A stretch of DNA of 17,668 nt. Source: Hungatella sp. UBA5982. GTDB lineage: Bacteria; Bacillota; Clostridia; Lachnospirales; Lachnospiraceae. Made by a program: the position numbers and the translations under genes. Where the stretch lies: assembly GCA_002429965.1 (NCBI GenBank), contig DJBG01000187.1, positions 44,069-61,736 on the forward strand. Direction: 5' to 3'. This document shows positions 1 to 7,452 of this stretch, piece after piece (position 1 is the first letter of the stretch; each line of letters starts with the position of its first letter). The notes below the pieces were generated by a model that searched no databases, had not been told where the DNA came from, and saw only the letters and a program-made list of their open reading frames with translations.

Positions 1-228
1 GAATATCCCAGGGCTGACAAGGCAGTGATTACTTATACGGAGGATAACCGCCGGGAGGTGATAGAAGCAGGAAACACCGATGATGCCCTGTTATATGAAA
101 TCCTGGATATGGAGAAAGCTGTTTCCGGAGAAACTGACGAAATGCGGCTGGAATATACGGTAGATGTCATGAATATGATGACTAAAATAAGGAATGACTG
201 GAATATGAAGTATCCGGAGGAATTATAA
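1..228 (+). CDS. C-terminal end of an unrecognised protein (5' truncated by window)
   Basis: The frame is open from the first base to a TAA at 226-228, giving about 75 residues. A GTG at 25 exists, but the frame continues upstream of it, so this is most simply the tail of a longer gene cut by the window edge. The tail is acidic and hydrophilic, probably alpha-helical (Met-rich stretch VDVMNMMTKIR), and ends in KYPEEL. I see no catalytic motif, signal peptide or membrane segment and do not recognise the family. No T-rich terminator is visible between it and rarA 148 bases downstream, so the two could be co-transcribed. Confidence 0.5.
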   Translation, partial: EYPRADKAVITYTEDNRREVIEAGNTDDALLYEILDMEKAVSGETDEMRLEYTVDVMNMMTKIRNDWNMKYPEEL

Positions 229-376
229 CCCATTCCCTTAAAAATGCGCGAGAAAATGGGATATCATTGACACTTTATCAAAGCAGGGATATACTCTTGT
301 TACAGCCGGAAGGCTTCTTTCGGATCGGCTGCAAGAAGTTCTTCCTCAAGGGATTTTAAGATACGGGAGAATAATA

Positions 377-1696
377 ATGGATTTGTTTGATTATATGAGG
401 GAAAATACCATGAAAAAGGAGTCCCCCCTTGCATCAAGGCTTCGGCCGTCGACACTTGAGGAGGTAGTGGGGCAGCAGCATATCATTGGCAGGGATAAAT
501 TGCTCTACCGGGCCATTAAGGCGGACAAGCTGGGCTCTGTGATTTTTTATGGCCCTCCGGGAACCGGAAAAACCACCCTGGCAAGAGTGATTGCCAATAG
601 CACCAGCGGGGATTTCAGGCAGATCAACGCCACGGTAGCCGGAAAAAAGGACATGGAAGAGATCGTGAAGGAAGCCAAGGATTCCTTGGGAATGTATGGG
701 AAAAAGACCATTTTGTTCGTGGATGAGATCCATCGTTTTAACAAAGGGCAGCAGGATTATCTTCTTCCGTTTGTTGAGGATGGGACGCTGACCCTTATTG
801 GAGCTACCACAGAAAATCCTTATTTTGAGGTAAATGGCGCACTTCTTTCCAGATCCAGGGTATTTGAGCTGAACCCCCTGGAAAAGGAGGATATCAGGAA
901 ACTGATCCACCGGGCGGTATATGACCGGGATAAGGGAATGGGTTCCTATAATGCTGTGATTGACGAGGATGCGGAAGAATTTCTGGCGGATGTTTCCAAT
1001 GGAGACGCAAGAGCCGCTTTAAATGCGGTGGAGCTTGGAGTCATGACTACGGACCGGGATCCGTCAGACGGAAAAATCCATATCAGCCTCCAGGTGGCCG
1101 AGGAGTGCATCCAAAAGCGGGTGGTGCGTTATGACAAGACAGGAGACAATCATTACGATACCATATCAGCTTTTATAAAAAGTATGAGGGGATCGGACCC
1201 GGATGCAGCCGTTTACTATCTGGCCAGGATGCTTTATGCGGGAGAGGATATAAAGTTCATTGCCAGAAGAATCATGATCTGCTCAGCAGAGGATGTAGGA
1301 AATGCGGATCCCCAGGCTCTCGTTGTTGCAGTGGCGGCAGCTCAGGCGGCGGAGAGAATCGGGCTTCCGGAAGCCCAGATCATTCTGGCGGAAGCGGTCA
1401 CCTATGTGGCCTCGGCCCCTAAGAGCAATGCGGCATGCATGGCGGTGTTTGAGGCTCTGGATACTGTGCGGAACCAGAAAACCATGCCTGTGCCGGTTCA
1501 TTTACAGGATTCCCATTATAAGGGAGCGGCGAAGCTGGGACATGGACAGGGCTATCTCTATGCCCATGATTATCCGGGAAACTATGTAAAACAGCAGTAT
1601 CTGCCGGATGGGATGGAAGACAAGTCGTTCTATCATCCCACGGAAAATGGTTATGAGCGTAAAATCAAAGAGCACTTGAAGGAACTGAAAAAATAA
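377..1696 (+). CDS. rarA: Replication-associated recombination protein A (RarA/MgsA AAA+ ATPase)
   Basis: This 439-residue protein has the length and layout of the RarA/MgsA/WRNIP1 family, cytosolic ATPases acting at stalled replication forks. Visible motifs are Walker A GPPGTGKT (59-66), Walker B ILFVDEIH (112-119), sensor 1 IGATTENPYF (141-150), and an SRSR arginine-finger segment (158-161). The second half contains the typical RGSDPDAAVYYLARML and IMICSAEDVGNADP stretches of the RarA C-terminal tetramerisation domain. The start at ATG 377 follows GGGAG at 364-368. A second ATG at 410 would remove the first 11 residues, but 377 is better placed. The frame stays open for 45 codons upstream without ATG, GTG or TTG giving a credible start. 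Function is from family knowledge; identification is firm. Confidence 0.96.
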   Translation: MDLFDYMRENTMKKESPLASRLRPSTLEEVVGQQHIIGRDKLLYRAIKADKLGSVIFYGPPGTGKTTLARVIANSTSGDFRQINATVAGKKDMEEIVKEAKDSLGMYGKKTILFVDEIHRFNKGQQDYLLPFVEDGTLTLIGATTENPYFEVNGALLSRSRVFELNPLEKEDIRKLIHRAVYDRDKGMGSYNAVIDEDAEEFLADVSNGDARAALNAVELGVMTTDRDPSDGKIHISLQVAEECIQKRVVRYDKTGDNHYDTISAFIKSMRGSDPDAAVYYLARMLYAGEDIKFIARRIMICSAEDVGNADPQALVVAVAAAQAAERIGLPEAQIILAEAVTYVASAPKSNAACMAVFEALDTVRNQKTMPVPVHLQDSHYKGAAKLGHGQGYLYAHDYPGNYVKQQYLPDGMEDKSFYHPTENGYERKIKEHLKELKK

Positions 1697-1697
1697 C

Positions 1698-1726
1698 TTT
1701 TCTTTTTTAATATTAAGGTATATAAT
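1698..1726 (+). promoter_or_regulatory. Possible promoter upstream of rho
   Basis: A perfect -10 hexamer TATAAT lies at 1721-1726, shortly after the rarA stop. At 17 bases upstream only a poor -35 (TTTTCT, 1698-1703) is present. It would give rho a leader of about 125 bases containing the hairpin at 1761-1781. This is an inference from the -10 match. Confidence 0.35.
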
Positions 1727-1760
1727 AGGCGTATCGTACGACCTGATTTAATATGATTTG

Positions 1761-1781
1761 GGCCGGAATAACATTCCGGCC
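1761..1781. other. Perfect 9-bp hairpin in the rho leader
   Basis: GGCCGGAAT (1761-1769) and ATTCCGGCC (1773-1781) form a perfect 9-bp stem with an AAC loop. No T-run follows, so it is not a standard intrinsic terminator. It lies 78 bases before the rho start and could be a leader structure or a Rho-related attenuation element, or a weak rarA terminator. Confidence 0.5.
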
Positions 1782-1847
1782 ATCTGTTGCGATATTCTAT
1801 CGTGAAGCATTCCCAAGATTACGAAACAACTGTTATAAGGAATCATG

Positions 1848-1853
1848 AAGGAG
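1848..1853 (+). promoter_or_regulatory. Ribosome binding site that sets the rho start at 1860
   Basis: AAGGAG at 1848-1853 lies six bases before ATG 1860. An upstream in-frame ATG at 1845 would place this Shine-Dalgarno inside the coding sequence and has only AAGG four bases before it. Translation is therefore more likely to begin at 1860, with protein start [10 protein letters not shown]. Confidence 0.7.
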
Positions 1854-1859
1854 AATAAT

Positions 1860-3476
1860 ATGCGTGAAAAATTACAAACACTGCCGTTAGCGGAATTAAA
1901 GGAGCTTGCCAAAGCCCAGGGAATTAAGGGATGCAGCTCCATGCGGAAAGCTGAAATTATAGATTTACTTTGCGAAAAGGGAGAGGGGGCTCCTGCTTTT
2001 CCTGCTTCGACTGGGAATGTTCCAGTAGAAAAGGCGGAGGAAGTAAAAAAAGAGGTTTTTAAGGCTGCTACACCCCAGCCGGCCGTTCAGGCCCAGCCTC
2101 AGCCGGATTCGGCAAGCCAGCAGGGACAGATGAATATGGATCAGCAGATGCAGTCTGCGGCCGGCGGCCAAAGGAAGACAGTTATCCGTTCCTATCGTCC
2201 GGAAGGCCAGCAAAGGCCTGCAGGCTACCGTCCGGCACCGGGAAACAGCACAGAGCCTTCCACCAGGAATGAGGCAAGACAGGAATCAATGCCAGAAGAA
2301 CCAAGGGCAGATTTTCAGCCAAGTCCTGAATTGCAGGAGTTGGACAGCGGTATAGAGGCTCATGGAATTTTAGAGGTCATGCCCGATGGCTTTGGCTTTA
2401 TCCGCTGTGAAAACTACCTTCCAGGTGAAAATGACGTTTATGTGGCTCCTTCCCAAATCCGCCGGTTTAACATGAAAACAGGAGACATCATTCACGGAAG
2501 CCGCAGAGTGAAGACGGCTACGGAAAAGTTTGCAGCCCTTCTATATGTAAAGAACATCAACGGCTACCCCACCAGTGCAGCGGAACGCCGTCCTAACTTT
2601 GAAAATATGATTCCCATATTCCCGGATGAAAGACTTCATATGGAGACAACGGGAGGGAAGAATATCACGGCCATGCGTGTCCTGGACCTTTTAGCTCCGA
2701 TTGGAAAGGGGCAGAGAGGTATGATCGTATCCCCGCCAAAGGCAGGAAAAACCACCCTGCTTAAGGATGTAGCAAAGGCCATATCCGTAAACCACCCGGA
2801 GATCCATCTCATGATCCTATTGATCGATGAGCGTCCTGAGGAAGTTACTGATATTAAGGAATCCATTTTCGGAAATAACGTGGAAGTGCTCTACTCCACC
2901 TTTGACGAGCTTCCGGATCGCCATAAGAGAGTGTCGGAAATGGTGATCGAAAGAGCCAAACGCCTTGTTGAGCATGGCCGGGATGTGGTGATCCTGTTAG
3001 ACAGCATTACCCGTTTGGCAAGAGCCTATAACCTGACGGTGGCGCCAAGCGGCCGTACCTTATCCGGAGGTCTGGATCCGGCAGCCCTTCATATGCCTAA
3101 GCGATTCTTCGGTGCAGCCAGAAACATGAGAGAGGGAGGTAGCCTTACTGTTCTTGCCACTGCTCTTGTGGAAACGGGCAGCCGTATGGATGACGTTATT
3201 TATGAGGAATTTAAGGGAACCGGCAACATGGAATTGGTTCTTGACCGGAAGTTGTCTGAGAAGAGGATTTTCCCTGCCATTGACATTCTTAAGTCCGGTA
3301 CCAGAAGGGATGACCTGTTGCTAACCAGAGAAGAAGCGGAAGCGGTTGATATCATCAGGAAGGCTACCAATACCCTGAAACCGGAAGATGCCGTGGAGAA
3401 AATATTGGACTTATTCTCAAGGACAAGAAACAACAGGGAATTCGTGGAAACCTCCAAAAAAATGCGCTTTTTCTAG
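1860..3476 (+). CDS. rho: Transcription termination factor Rho
   Basis: Hexameric RNA-dependent ATPase/helicase that ends transcription. With the start at 1860 it is 538 residues, about 120 longer than E. coli Rho. Order of parts: Rho_N/SAP-like helical segment (about 1-40); a low-complexity Gln/Pro/Ala-rich linker (about 45-160); the primary RNA-binding cold-shock-like domain containing [18 protein letters not shown] (about 169-186); then the ATPase core. In the core are the P-loop [10 protein letters not shown] (about 291-300), catalytic [10 protein letters not shown], Walker [16 protein letters not shown], the R-loop region [20 protein letters not shown] and SGTRRDDLL with the arginine finger. 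The residues contacted by bicyclomycin in E. coli Rho appear kept. It is followed closely by the rpmE promoter. An in-frame ATG at 1845 would add five residues. Confidence 0.97.
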   Translation: MREKLQTLPLAELKELAKAQGIKGCSSMRKAEIIDLLCEKGEGAPAFPASTGNVPVEKAEEVKKEVFKAATPQPAVQAQPQPDSASQQGQMNMDQQMQSAAGGQRKTVIRSYRPEGQQRPAGYRPAPGNSTEPSTRNEARQESMPEEPRADFQPSPELQELDSGIEAHGILEVMPDGFGFIRCENYLPGENDVYVAPSQIRRFNMKTGDIIHGSRRVKTATEKFAALLYVKNINGYPTSAAERRPNFENMIPIFPDERLHMETTGGKNITAMRVLDLLAPIGKGQRGMIVSPPKAGKTTLLKDVAKAISVNHPEIHLMILLIDERPEEVTDIKESIFGNNVEVLYSTFDELPDRHKRVSEMVIERAKRLVEHGRDVVILLDSITRLARAYNLTVAPSGRTLSGGLDPAALHMPKRFFGAARNMREGGSLTVLATALVETGSRMDDVIYEEFKGTGNMELVLDRKLSEKRIFPAIDILKSGTRRDDLLLTREEAEAVDIIRKATNTLKPEDAVEKILDLFSRTRNNREFVETSKKMRFF

Positions 3477-3506
3477 AGAATACTGGTTTTTTATAGAAAT
3501 AAATAC

Positions 3507-3535
3507 TTGCATTAAATTTTTTTTTATGTTATACT
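3507..3535 (+). promoter_or_regulatory. Sigma-A-type promoter of rpmE
   Basis: TTGCAT (3507-3512) and TATACT (3530-3535) are separated by exactly 17 bases, in the AT-rich gap between rho and rpmE. A start point near 3542 would give a leader of about 70 bases. Confidence 0.75.
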
Positions 3536-3611
3536 GTGTAAGCTGTTTATTAGACAAAGTCGGTTTACGGACTGCGATATAATAGAAATCAAAGTATGTG
3601 AGGTGAAAATC

Positions 3612-3821
3612 ATGAAAGAAGGAATCCATCCAAATTACTATCAGGCAAAAGTTGTTTGCAACTGTGGTAATGAATTCGTAACTGGTTCTACAAAGGAAGA
3701 TATCCACGTAGAGGTTTGTTCTAAATGCCATTCATTCTACACCGGTCAGCAGAAGGCTGCTTCCGCTCGTGGACGTATTGATAAATTCAATCGTAAATAT
3801 GGCGTTAAGGCTGAAGCATAA
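3612..3821 (+). CDS. rpmE: 50S ribosomal protein L31 (zinc-binding form)
   Basis: The 69-residue product [16 protein letters not shown]... is the bacterial L31 protein of the large ribosomal subunit, at the inter-subunit bridge. It keeps the four zinc-ribbon cysteines C16, C18, C36 and C39, so it is the zinc-containing C+ form rather than the zinc-independent paralogue made under zinc limitation. ATG 3612 follows AGGTG at 3601-3605. An upstream GTG at 3603 in the same frame overlaps the Shine-Dalgarno and is unlikely as the start. Base use is biased as expected for a highly expressed gene. Its own promoter lies at 3507-3535, and the next intrinsic terminator is at 3983-4022, leaving a long structured 3' region. 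Confidence 0.97.
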   Translation: MKEGIHPNYYQAKVVCNCGNEFVTGSTKEDIHVEVCSKCHSFYTGQQKAASARGRIDKFNRKYGVKAEA

Positions 3822-3850
3822 TTTACTTATTGAAGGCAAGGGTTGTGCAG

Positions 3851-3955
3851 CCTGAATTTAGTAAATTATCCGTTCGATGAGCCGCCAGGTGAATCGGACT
3901 TCCTTCATGAATTCAGGAAATCAGCCGTTCTATGTGCTCATTGGGCGTATGGAAC
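3851..3955 (+). other. Candidate structured RNA: two similar tandem hairpin modules
   Basis: The rpmE-DUF1385 gap holds two related segments 55 bases apart, each beginning CCGTTC (3870 and 3925) and each closing just before CTTCCTT. Module 1 pairs GTTCGAT (3872-3878) with ATCGGAC (3893-3899). Module 2 pairs GTTCTAT (3927-3933) with ATGGAAC (3949-3955) and has an inner GCTC/GGGC stem. The helix sequences differ yet pairing is kept (G-C in one, G-T in the other). An outer stem CCTGAATT (3851-3858) / AATTCAGG (3910-3917) encloses module 1. The terminator at 3983-4022 follows. It could be a 3' UTR, a small RNA or a leader of the downstream operon. I recognise no known riboswitch class. Confidence 0.4.
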
Positions 3956-3982
3956 TTCCTTATTATATCAGGGGCAAAGAAG

Positions 3983-4022
3983 AGGTTGAGTTTGGTGGAA
4001 ACACTTTAGCTCAGCCTTTTTT
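3983..4022 (+). terminator. Intrinsic terminator between rpmE and the DUF1385 gene
   Basis: AGGTTGAGT (3983-3991) pairs with GCTCAGCCT (4009-4017), including two G-T pairs, with a small inner GTG-GAAA-CAC hairpin. A six-T run follows (4017-4022). It lies 53 bases before the DUF1385 start, so it either ends the rpmE transcript or attenuates read-through into DUF1385-prmC-prfA. Confidence 0.75.
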
Positions 4023-4074
4023 GGGATTTGAACAAGTGTAAAGCTTCTATTTTAAACAGAAAGGTGGTTGGCGT

Positions 4075-5019
4075 ATGAAGTATTCAGGAATCGGCGGGCA
4101 AGCCGTGATTGAAGGCGTTATGATGAAAAACGGGGATGAGTATGCCACAGCAGTCCGCAAGCCGGACGGAACCATTGAAGTGAAAAAGGATACTTATATA
4201 AGCATGGGAGAAAAGGTGAAGCTATTTTCCCTGCCTTTTATCAGAGGAATATTCAGCTTTGTGGACTCCATGGTGTTAGGTATGAGGGCTTTGACCTTTT
4301 CTGCCAGCTTTTTTGAGGACGATGAGGAGGATTTAGAACCTTCCAGGTTTGAAAAGCTGCTGGAGCGGTTGTTTGGGGAAAAGATGGAAAAGGCATTGAT
4401 GAGCATAGTCATGGCATTTTCTGTGGTAATGGCTATTCTTATTTTCATGGTGCTTCCTATGTTTCTTGCTAATATATTCCGGAATTTTATAAAATCCCAG
4501 ACGGTTATGGCCATTCTGGAAGGCGTGATCCGAATCGGAATCTTTATTGCCTACATCGGTCTGGTTTCACGTATGGAGGATATCCGTCGGACCTTCATGT
4601 ATCATGGAGCAGAGCATAAGTGCATCAACTGCCTGGAGCACGGACTCCCTCTTACCGTGGAAAATGTCAGAAACAGTTCGAAAGAACATAAGCGTTGCGG
4701 TACCAGCTTTCTCCTTATAGTCATGATCATCAGTATTCTGTTTTTCATGGTGGTGAGAGTGGAAACGCTGCCTCTCCGGGTTCTCAGCAGGATCATACTG
4801 ATTCCGTTTATCGCCGGAGTATCCTATGAATTTTTGCGTCTGGCAGGGCGCAGTAATTCAAAGCTTGTGGATTTATTAAGCCGTCCTGGCATGTGGATGC
4901 AGGGACTGACTACCAAGGAGCCGAATGATGAGATGATCCAGGTGGGCATCGCTTCTGTTGAGGCTGTGTTTGACTGGAGGGCATTTCTTAACAAGAATTT
5001 CCCGGAGAAAAGTGCATGA
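4075..5019 (+). CDS. DUF1385 family membrane protein (YqhQ-like)
   Basis: The 314-residue protein matches the DUF1385/COG3872 family, whose B. subtilis member is YqhQ and whose biochemical role is not established. It opens with the family signature GGQAVIEGVMMKNG (7-20). Predicted membrane segments lie at roughly 107-135, 142-165, 211-227 and 234-252. Between them are His/Cys-rich motifs, YHGAEHKCINCLEH (176-189) and HKRCGTSF (205-212), which could bind a metal. ATG 4075 follows AAAGGTGG. The stop overlaps the prmC start by four bases (ATGA), implying translational coupling. The linkage with prmC and prfA is common in Clostridia. Family assignment is firm; function is unknown to me. Confidence 0.92.
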   Translation: MKYSGIGGQAVIEGVMMKNGDEYATAVRKPDGTIEVKKDTYISMGEKVKLFSLPFIRGIFSFVDSMVLGMRALTFSASFFEDDEEDLEPSRFEKLLERLFGEKMEKALMSIVMAFSVVMAILIFMVLPMFLANIFRNFIKSQTVMAILEGVIRIGIFIAYIGLVSRMEDIRRTFMYHGAEHKCINCLEHGLPLTVENVRNSSKEHKRCGTSFLLIVMIISILFFMVVRVETLPLRVLSRIILIPFIAGVSYEFLRLAGRSNSKLVDLLSRPGMWMQGLTTKEPNDEMIQVGIASVEAVFDWRAFLNKNFPEKSA

Positions 5020-5882
5020 ACTTAACATTACAGCGTTTATTGGAAGAAGGAGAATCGGAGCTATCAAAGGCAGGGGTGGAAGAGGCCTCTCTTGATTCCA
5101 GATACTTACTTTTTGAGGCGTTCCACACAGATATGGCACATTTTCTTATAGACAGGAACAGAAGGCTTCCGGAAGAGGACTTTTCTCTGGAGGCCGTTTC
5201 GGAATACCGTTCCATGATAGAGAAACGTTCCAGAAGAGTCCCCCTTCAGCAGATTACAGGAAGCCGGGAGTTCATGGGGCTTGAGTTTTTGGTAAATGAG
5301 CATGTGCTGATCCCAAGGCAGGATACGGAAACTCTGGTGGAACTGGTCTTAAAAGATTATAAAGGAAAGAAGCCGGAAGTACTGGATATATGCACGGGAA
5401 GCGGCTGCATTGCTGTCAGCCTGGCAAAGCTTGGCGGATTTGACTGTGTGACTGCCGTGGATATTTCCAGGGAAGCCCTTAAGATGGCGGAAAGAAATGT
5501 AGGGAAGCTTTTGGGAGAGGGAAAGGTCACACTGATAGAAAGTGACTTATTTGCCTCATTCGGGAAACAGAAAAAATTTGATGTGATCGTGTCAAATCCT
5601 CCCTATATTCCAACGAAAATTATAGAAGGACTGCAGCCGGAAGTCCGGGATTTCGAACCCATGCTGGCCCTTGACGGGAAGGAAGACGGATTGTATTTTT
5701 ACAGAAGGCTTGCGTTGGAAAGCCGCCCTCATCTGGTCCCTAAAGGAGCGGTTTATTTTGAAATCGGCTATGATCAGGGAGAGGCTGTCAGCAGTTTGTT
5801 AAAGGACGCTGGCTTTGGAGAAATCCGGGTGGTTAAGGATGCGGCAGGACTGGACCGCGTGGTATGTGCACGAAAGCAATGA
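5016..5882 (+). CDS. prmC: Peptide chain release factor N5-glutamine methyltransferase PrmC (HemK)
   Basis: This 288-residue protein uses S-adenosylmethionine to methylate the glutamine of the GGQ motif in release factors, here presumably RF1 encoded next door. An N-terminal helical domain (about 1-75) is followed by the methyltransferase fold. Visible motifs are LIPRQDTETLVE (98-109), the SAM-binding LDICTGSGCIAVSLA (123-137) and catalytic SNPPYIPT (193-200). The NPPY tetrapeptide (194-197) is the substrate-glutamine clamp of this family. ATG 5016 overlaps the upstream stop by four bases, and GGAG lies at 5004-5007. The stop at 5880-5882 directly abuts the palindromic element that begins at 5883. 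Confidence 0.97.
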   Translation: MNLTLQRLLEEGESELSKAGVEEASLDSRYLLFEAFHTDMAHFLIDRNRRLPEEDFSLEAVSEYRSMIEKRSRRVPLQQITGSREFMGLEFLVNEHVLIPRQDTETLVELVLKDYKGKKPEVLDICTGSGCIAVSLAKLGGFDCVTAVDISREALKMAERNVGKLLGEGKVTLIESDLFASFGKQKKFDVIVSNPPYIPTKIIEGLQPEVRDFEPMLALDGKEDGLYFYRRLALESRPHLVPKGAVYFEIGYDQGEAVSSLLKDAGFGEIRVVKDAAGLDRVVCARKQ

Positions 5883-6008
5883 GCAGTGCGAAACAGGATA
5901 GGAAAAGATTATCGTTGTGCTTGCACTTAAGAAAATCTTCTCCTGGCCTGTTTCACAGGGCGAATGCCCGTGAGCCGGTAAAACCGCAGGTTTTACCGGC
6001 TGCACTGC
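5883..6008. other. Four-way-junction palindromic element between prmC and prfA
   Basis: All of this 126-base gap can be drawn as a closed four-way junction. The outer stem is GCAGTGC (5883-5889) / GCACTGC (6002-6008). Arm 2 is GAAACAGG (5890-5897) / CCTGTTTC (5947-5954), continued after a 2x2 loop by AGGAAAAGATT (5900-5910) / AATCTTCTCCT (5934-5944) with one mismatch. Arm 3 is CAC-GGGC with a GAAT loop (5954-5972, one bulged A). Arm 4 is a perfect 13-bp stem with a GCA loop (5973-6001). Another short hairpin, GGACTG (6009-6014) / CAGTCC (6033-6038), follows. No T-run is present. It may be a dispersed extragenic palindrome or a structured prfA leader. Confidence 0.6.
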
Positions 6009-6063
6009 GGACTGATGATACAATGTGAACGACAGTCCTTTCCAGGAAATTCAGGAGGTTACC

Positions 6064-7140
6064 ATGTTTGATAGATTAGATGATATTTTAATTCATTATG
6101 AAGAATTAATGCAGGAGCTTAACAATCCTTCCGTGGCAGAGGATCAGAACCGGTTTCGGAAGCTGATGAAGGAGCAGGCGGATCTGGCGGACTTAGTAGA
6201 GACTTATACCCAGTATAAGAAGGCAAAGCAGACCGTGGAAGACAGTCTGGCTCTTCTGGAGGAAGAGAGCGACGAGGAGATGCGGGAGATGGCAAAGGAG
6301 GAATTATCCGATGCAAAGAAGCAGATCGAGGCGCTGGAGCAGGAGCTTAAGATTTTACTTTTACCTAAGGACCCTAATGACGATAAGAATATTATTCTGG
6401 AAATCCGTGCCGGAGCAGGCGGTGACGAGGCGGCCCTGTTCGCTTCCGAGCTGTACCGTATGTATGTAAATTACGCGGAGGGACATCGCTGGAAGGTAGA
6501 GCTGATCAGCGTCAACGAAAATGGGATCGGCGGTTTTAAAGAAGTGGTTGCCATGATTACAGGCAAGGGCGCTTATTCCAAGATGAAATATGAAAGCGGC
6601 GTTCACCGGGTACAGCGGGTGCCGGAGACAGAGAGCGGAGGAAGAATCCAAACCTCCACGGCCACCGTGGCAGTTATGCCTGAGGCAGAAGAGTTTGATG
6701 TAGTGATCGAGGATAAGGATGTGAGAATCGACGTTATGCGTGCTTCCGGAAACGGCGGACAGTGTGTAAATACTACCGATTCGGCCGTTCGTCTTACTCA
6801 CATGCCTACTGGAATCGTGATTTACAGCCAGACGGAAAAGTCACAGCTTCAAAATAAGGAAAAGGCCTTTCGGTTATTGCGTTCCAAGCTTTATGACTTG
6901 GAGCTGGAGAAAAGGCAGAATTCAGAGGCAGAGGAAAGAAGAAGCCAGATCGGTACGGGAGACCGTTCCGAAAAGATCCGTACCTATAATTTCCCTCAGG
7001 GCCGTGTAACGGATCACAGGATCAAGCTGACCCTTTATAAGATTGATTCCATTATGAATGGAGACATTCAGGAACTTCTGGATTCTCTCATTGCGGCGGA
7101 TCAAGCTGTGCGCTTAAGTAAGTTAAATGAAGAGGCGTAA
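6064..7140 (+). CDS. prfA: Peptide chain release factor 1 (RF1)
   Basis: RF1 recognises UAA and UAG and triggers peptide release on the ribosome. The start is set at ATG 6064 by AGGAGG at 6053-6058, giving 358 residues, the normal RF1 length. The frame also runs back to a GTG at 6025, but that would add 13 residues in front of the Shine-Dalgarno and is rejected. Visible signatures are the helical N-terminal domain (1-100), [11 protein letters not shown] (117-127), the stop-codon-reading PxT motif as PET (187-189) within [10 protein letters not shown], and the catalytic GGQ (231-233) in [10 protein letters not shown], the substrate of PrmC. The gene ends the housekeeping block, with a terminator at 7174-7202. 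Confidence 0.97.
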   Translation: MFDRLDDILIHYEELMQELNNPSVAEDQNRFRKLMKEQADLADLVETYTQYKKAKQTVEDSLALLEEESDEEMREMAKEELSDAKKQIEALEQELKILLLPKDPNDDKNIILEIRAGAGGDEAALFASELYRMYVNYAEGHRWKVELISVNENGIGGFKEVVAMITGKGAYSKMKYESGVHRVQRVPETESGGRIQTSTATVAVMPEAEEFDVVIEDKDVRIDVMRASGNGGQCVNTTDSAVRLTHMPTGIVIYSQTEKSQLQNKEKAFRLLRSKLYDLELEKRQNSEAEERRSQIGTGDRSEKIRTYNFPQGRVTDHRIKLTLYKIDSIMNGDIQELLDSLIAADQAVRLSKLNEEA

Positions 7141-7173
7141 GGATTAAGAAGAGAATATAGATACATGTCATTA

Positions 7174-7202
7174 CCCCATTCCGCGATGGAATGGGGTTTT
7201 TT
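7174..7202 (+). terminator. Intrinsic terminator of prfA
   Basis: CCCCATTCC (7174-7182) and GGAATGGGG (7188-7196) form a perfect 9-bp stem with a GCGAT loop, followed directly by six T residues (7197-7202). It lies 34 bases after the prfA stop. Confidence 0.93.
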
Positions 7203-7356
7203 GTCTAAATAAGGATTTTACCACCGTATTTTTTTACACTTCTGTAGTATGATTAATTTTTAACAAATGTGGTTACGGAATAGTTACCGCTTTCTGTGAG
7301 AAGAGATTACCACTTTTAAATTGGAAAAAAGAATCATTTAGTTCCCTTATAAACTG

Positions 7357-7365
7357 TGATATTAT
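7357..7365 (+). promoter_or_regulatory. Possible extended -10 promoter of the PRD regulator gene
   Basis: TGATATTAT at 7357-7365 matches the extended -10 pattern TGnTATAAT, but no good -35 lies 17 bases upstream. The transcript would have a leader of about 80 bases before ATG 7453. The rest of the 312-base gap after prfA is AT-rich, with the prfA terminator at its left end and no gene that I can see. Confidence 0.35.
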
Positions 7366-7452
7366 GTTAATATGCATAAAAATAGTTATAGAGTCAGTTA
7401 GGTGATATCATATATAAATGAAGGCTGTCAAGAAAAATAGGAGTGAACATAT

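Noticed and set aside
434..910. 158-codon minus-strand ORF inside rarA
   Set aside because: It is fully overlapped by a certain RarA coding sequence and resembles no protein family; it is a shadow frame.
3907..4041. 44-codon ORF (MNSGNQPFYV...) in the rpmE-DUF1385 gap
   Set aside because: It has no ribosome binding site, overlaps the terminator and the tandem hairpins, and matches no family I know. The structural reading is better.
4028..4056. Possible promoter TTGAAC-17-TTTAAA for the DUF1385 gene
   Set aside because: A start point would fall inside the Shine-Dalgarno (4060-4067), leaving almost no leader, and the -10 is weak.
6025..6063. GTG-initiated 13-residue extension of RF1
   Set aside because: The AGGAGG at 6053-6058 lies within it and RF1 has normal length when started at 6064.
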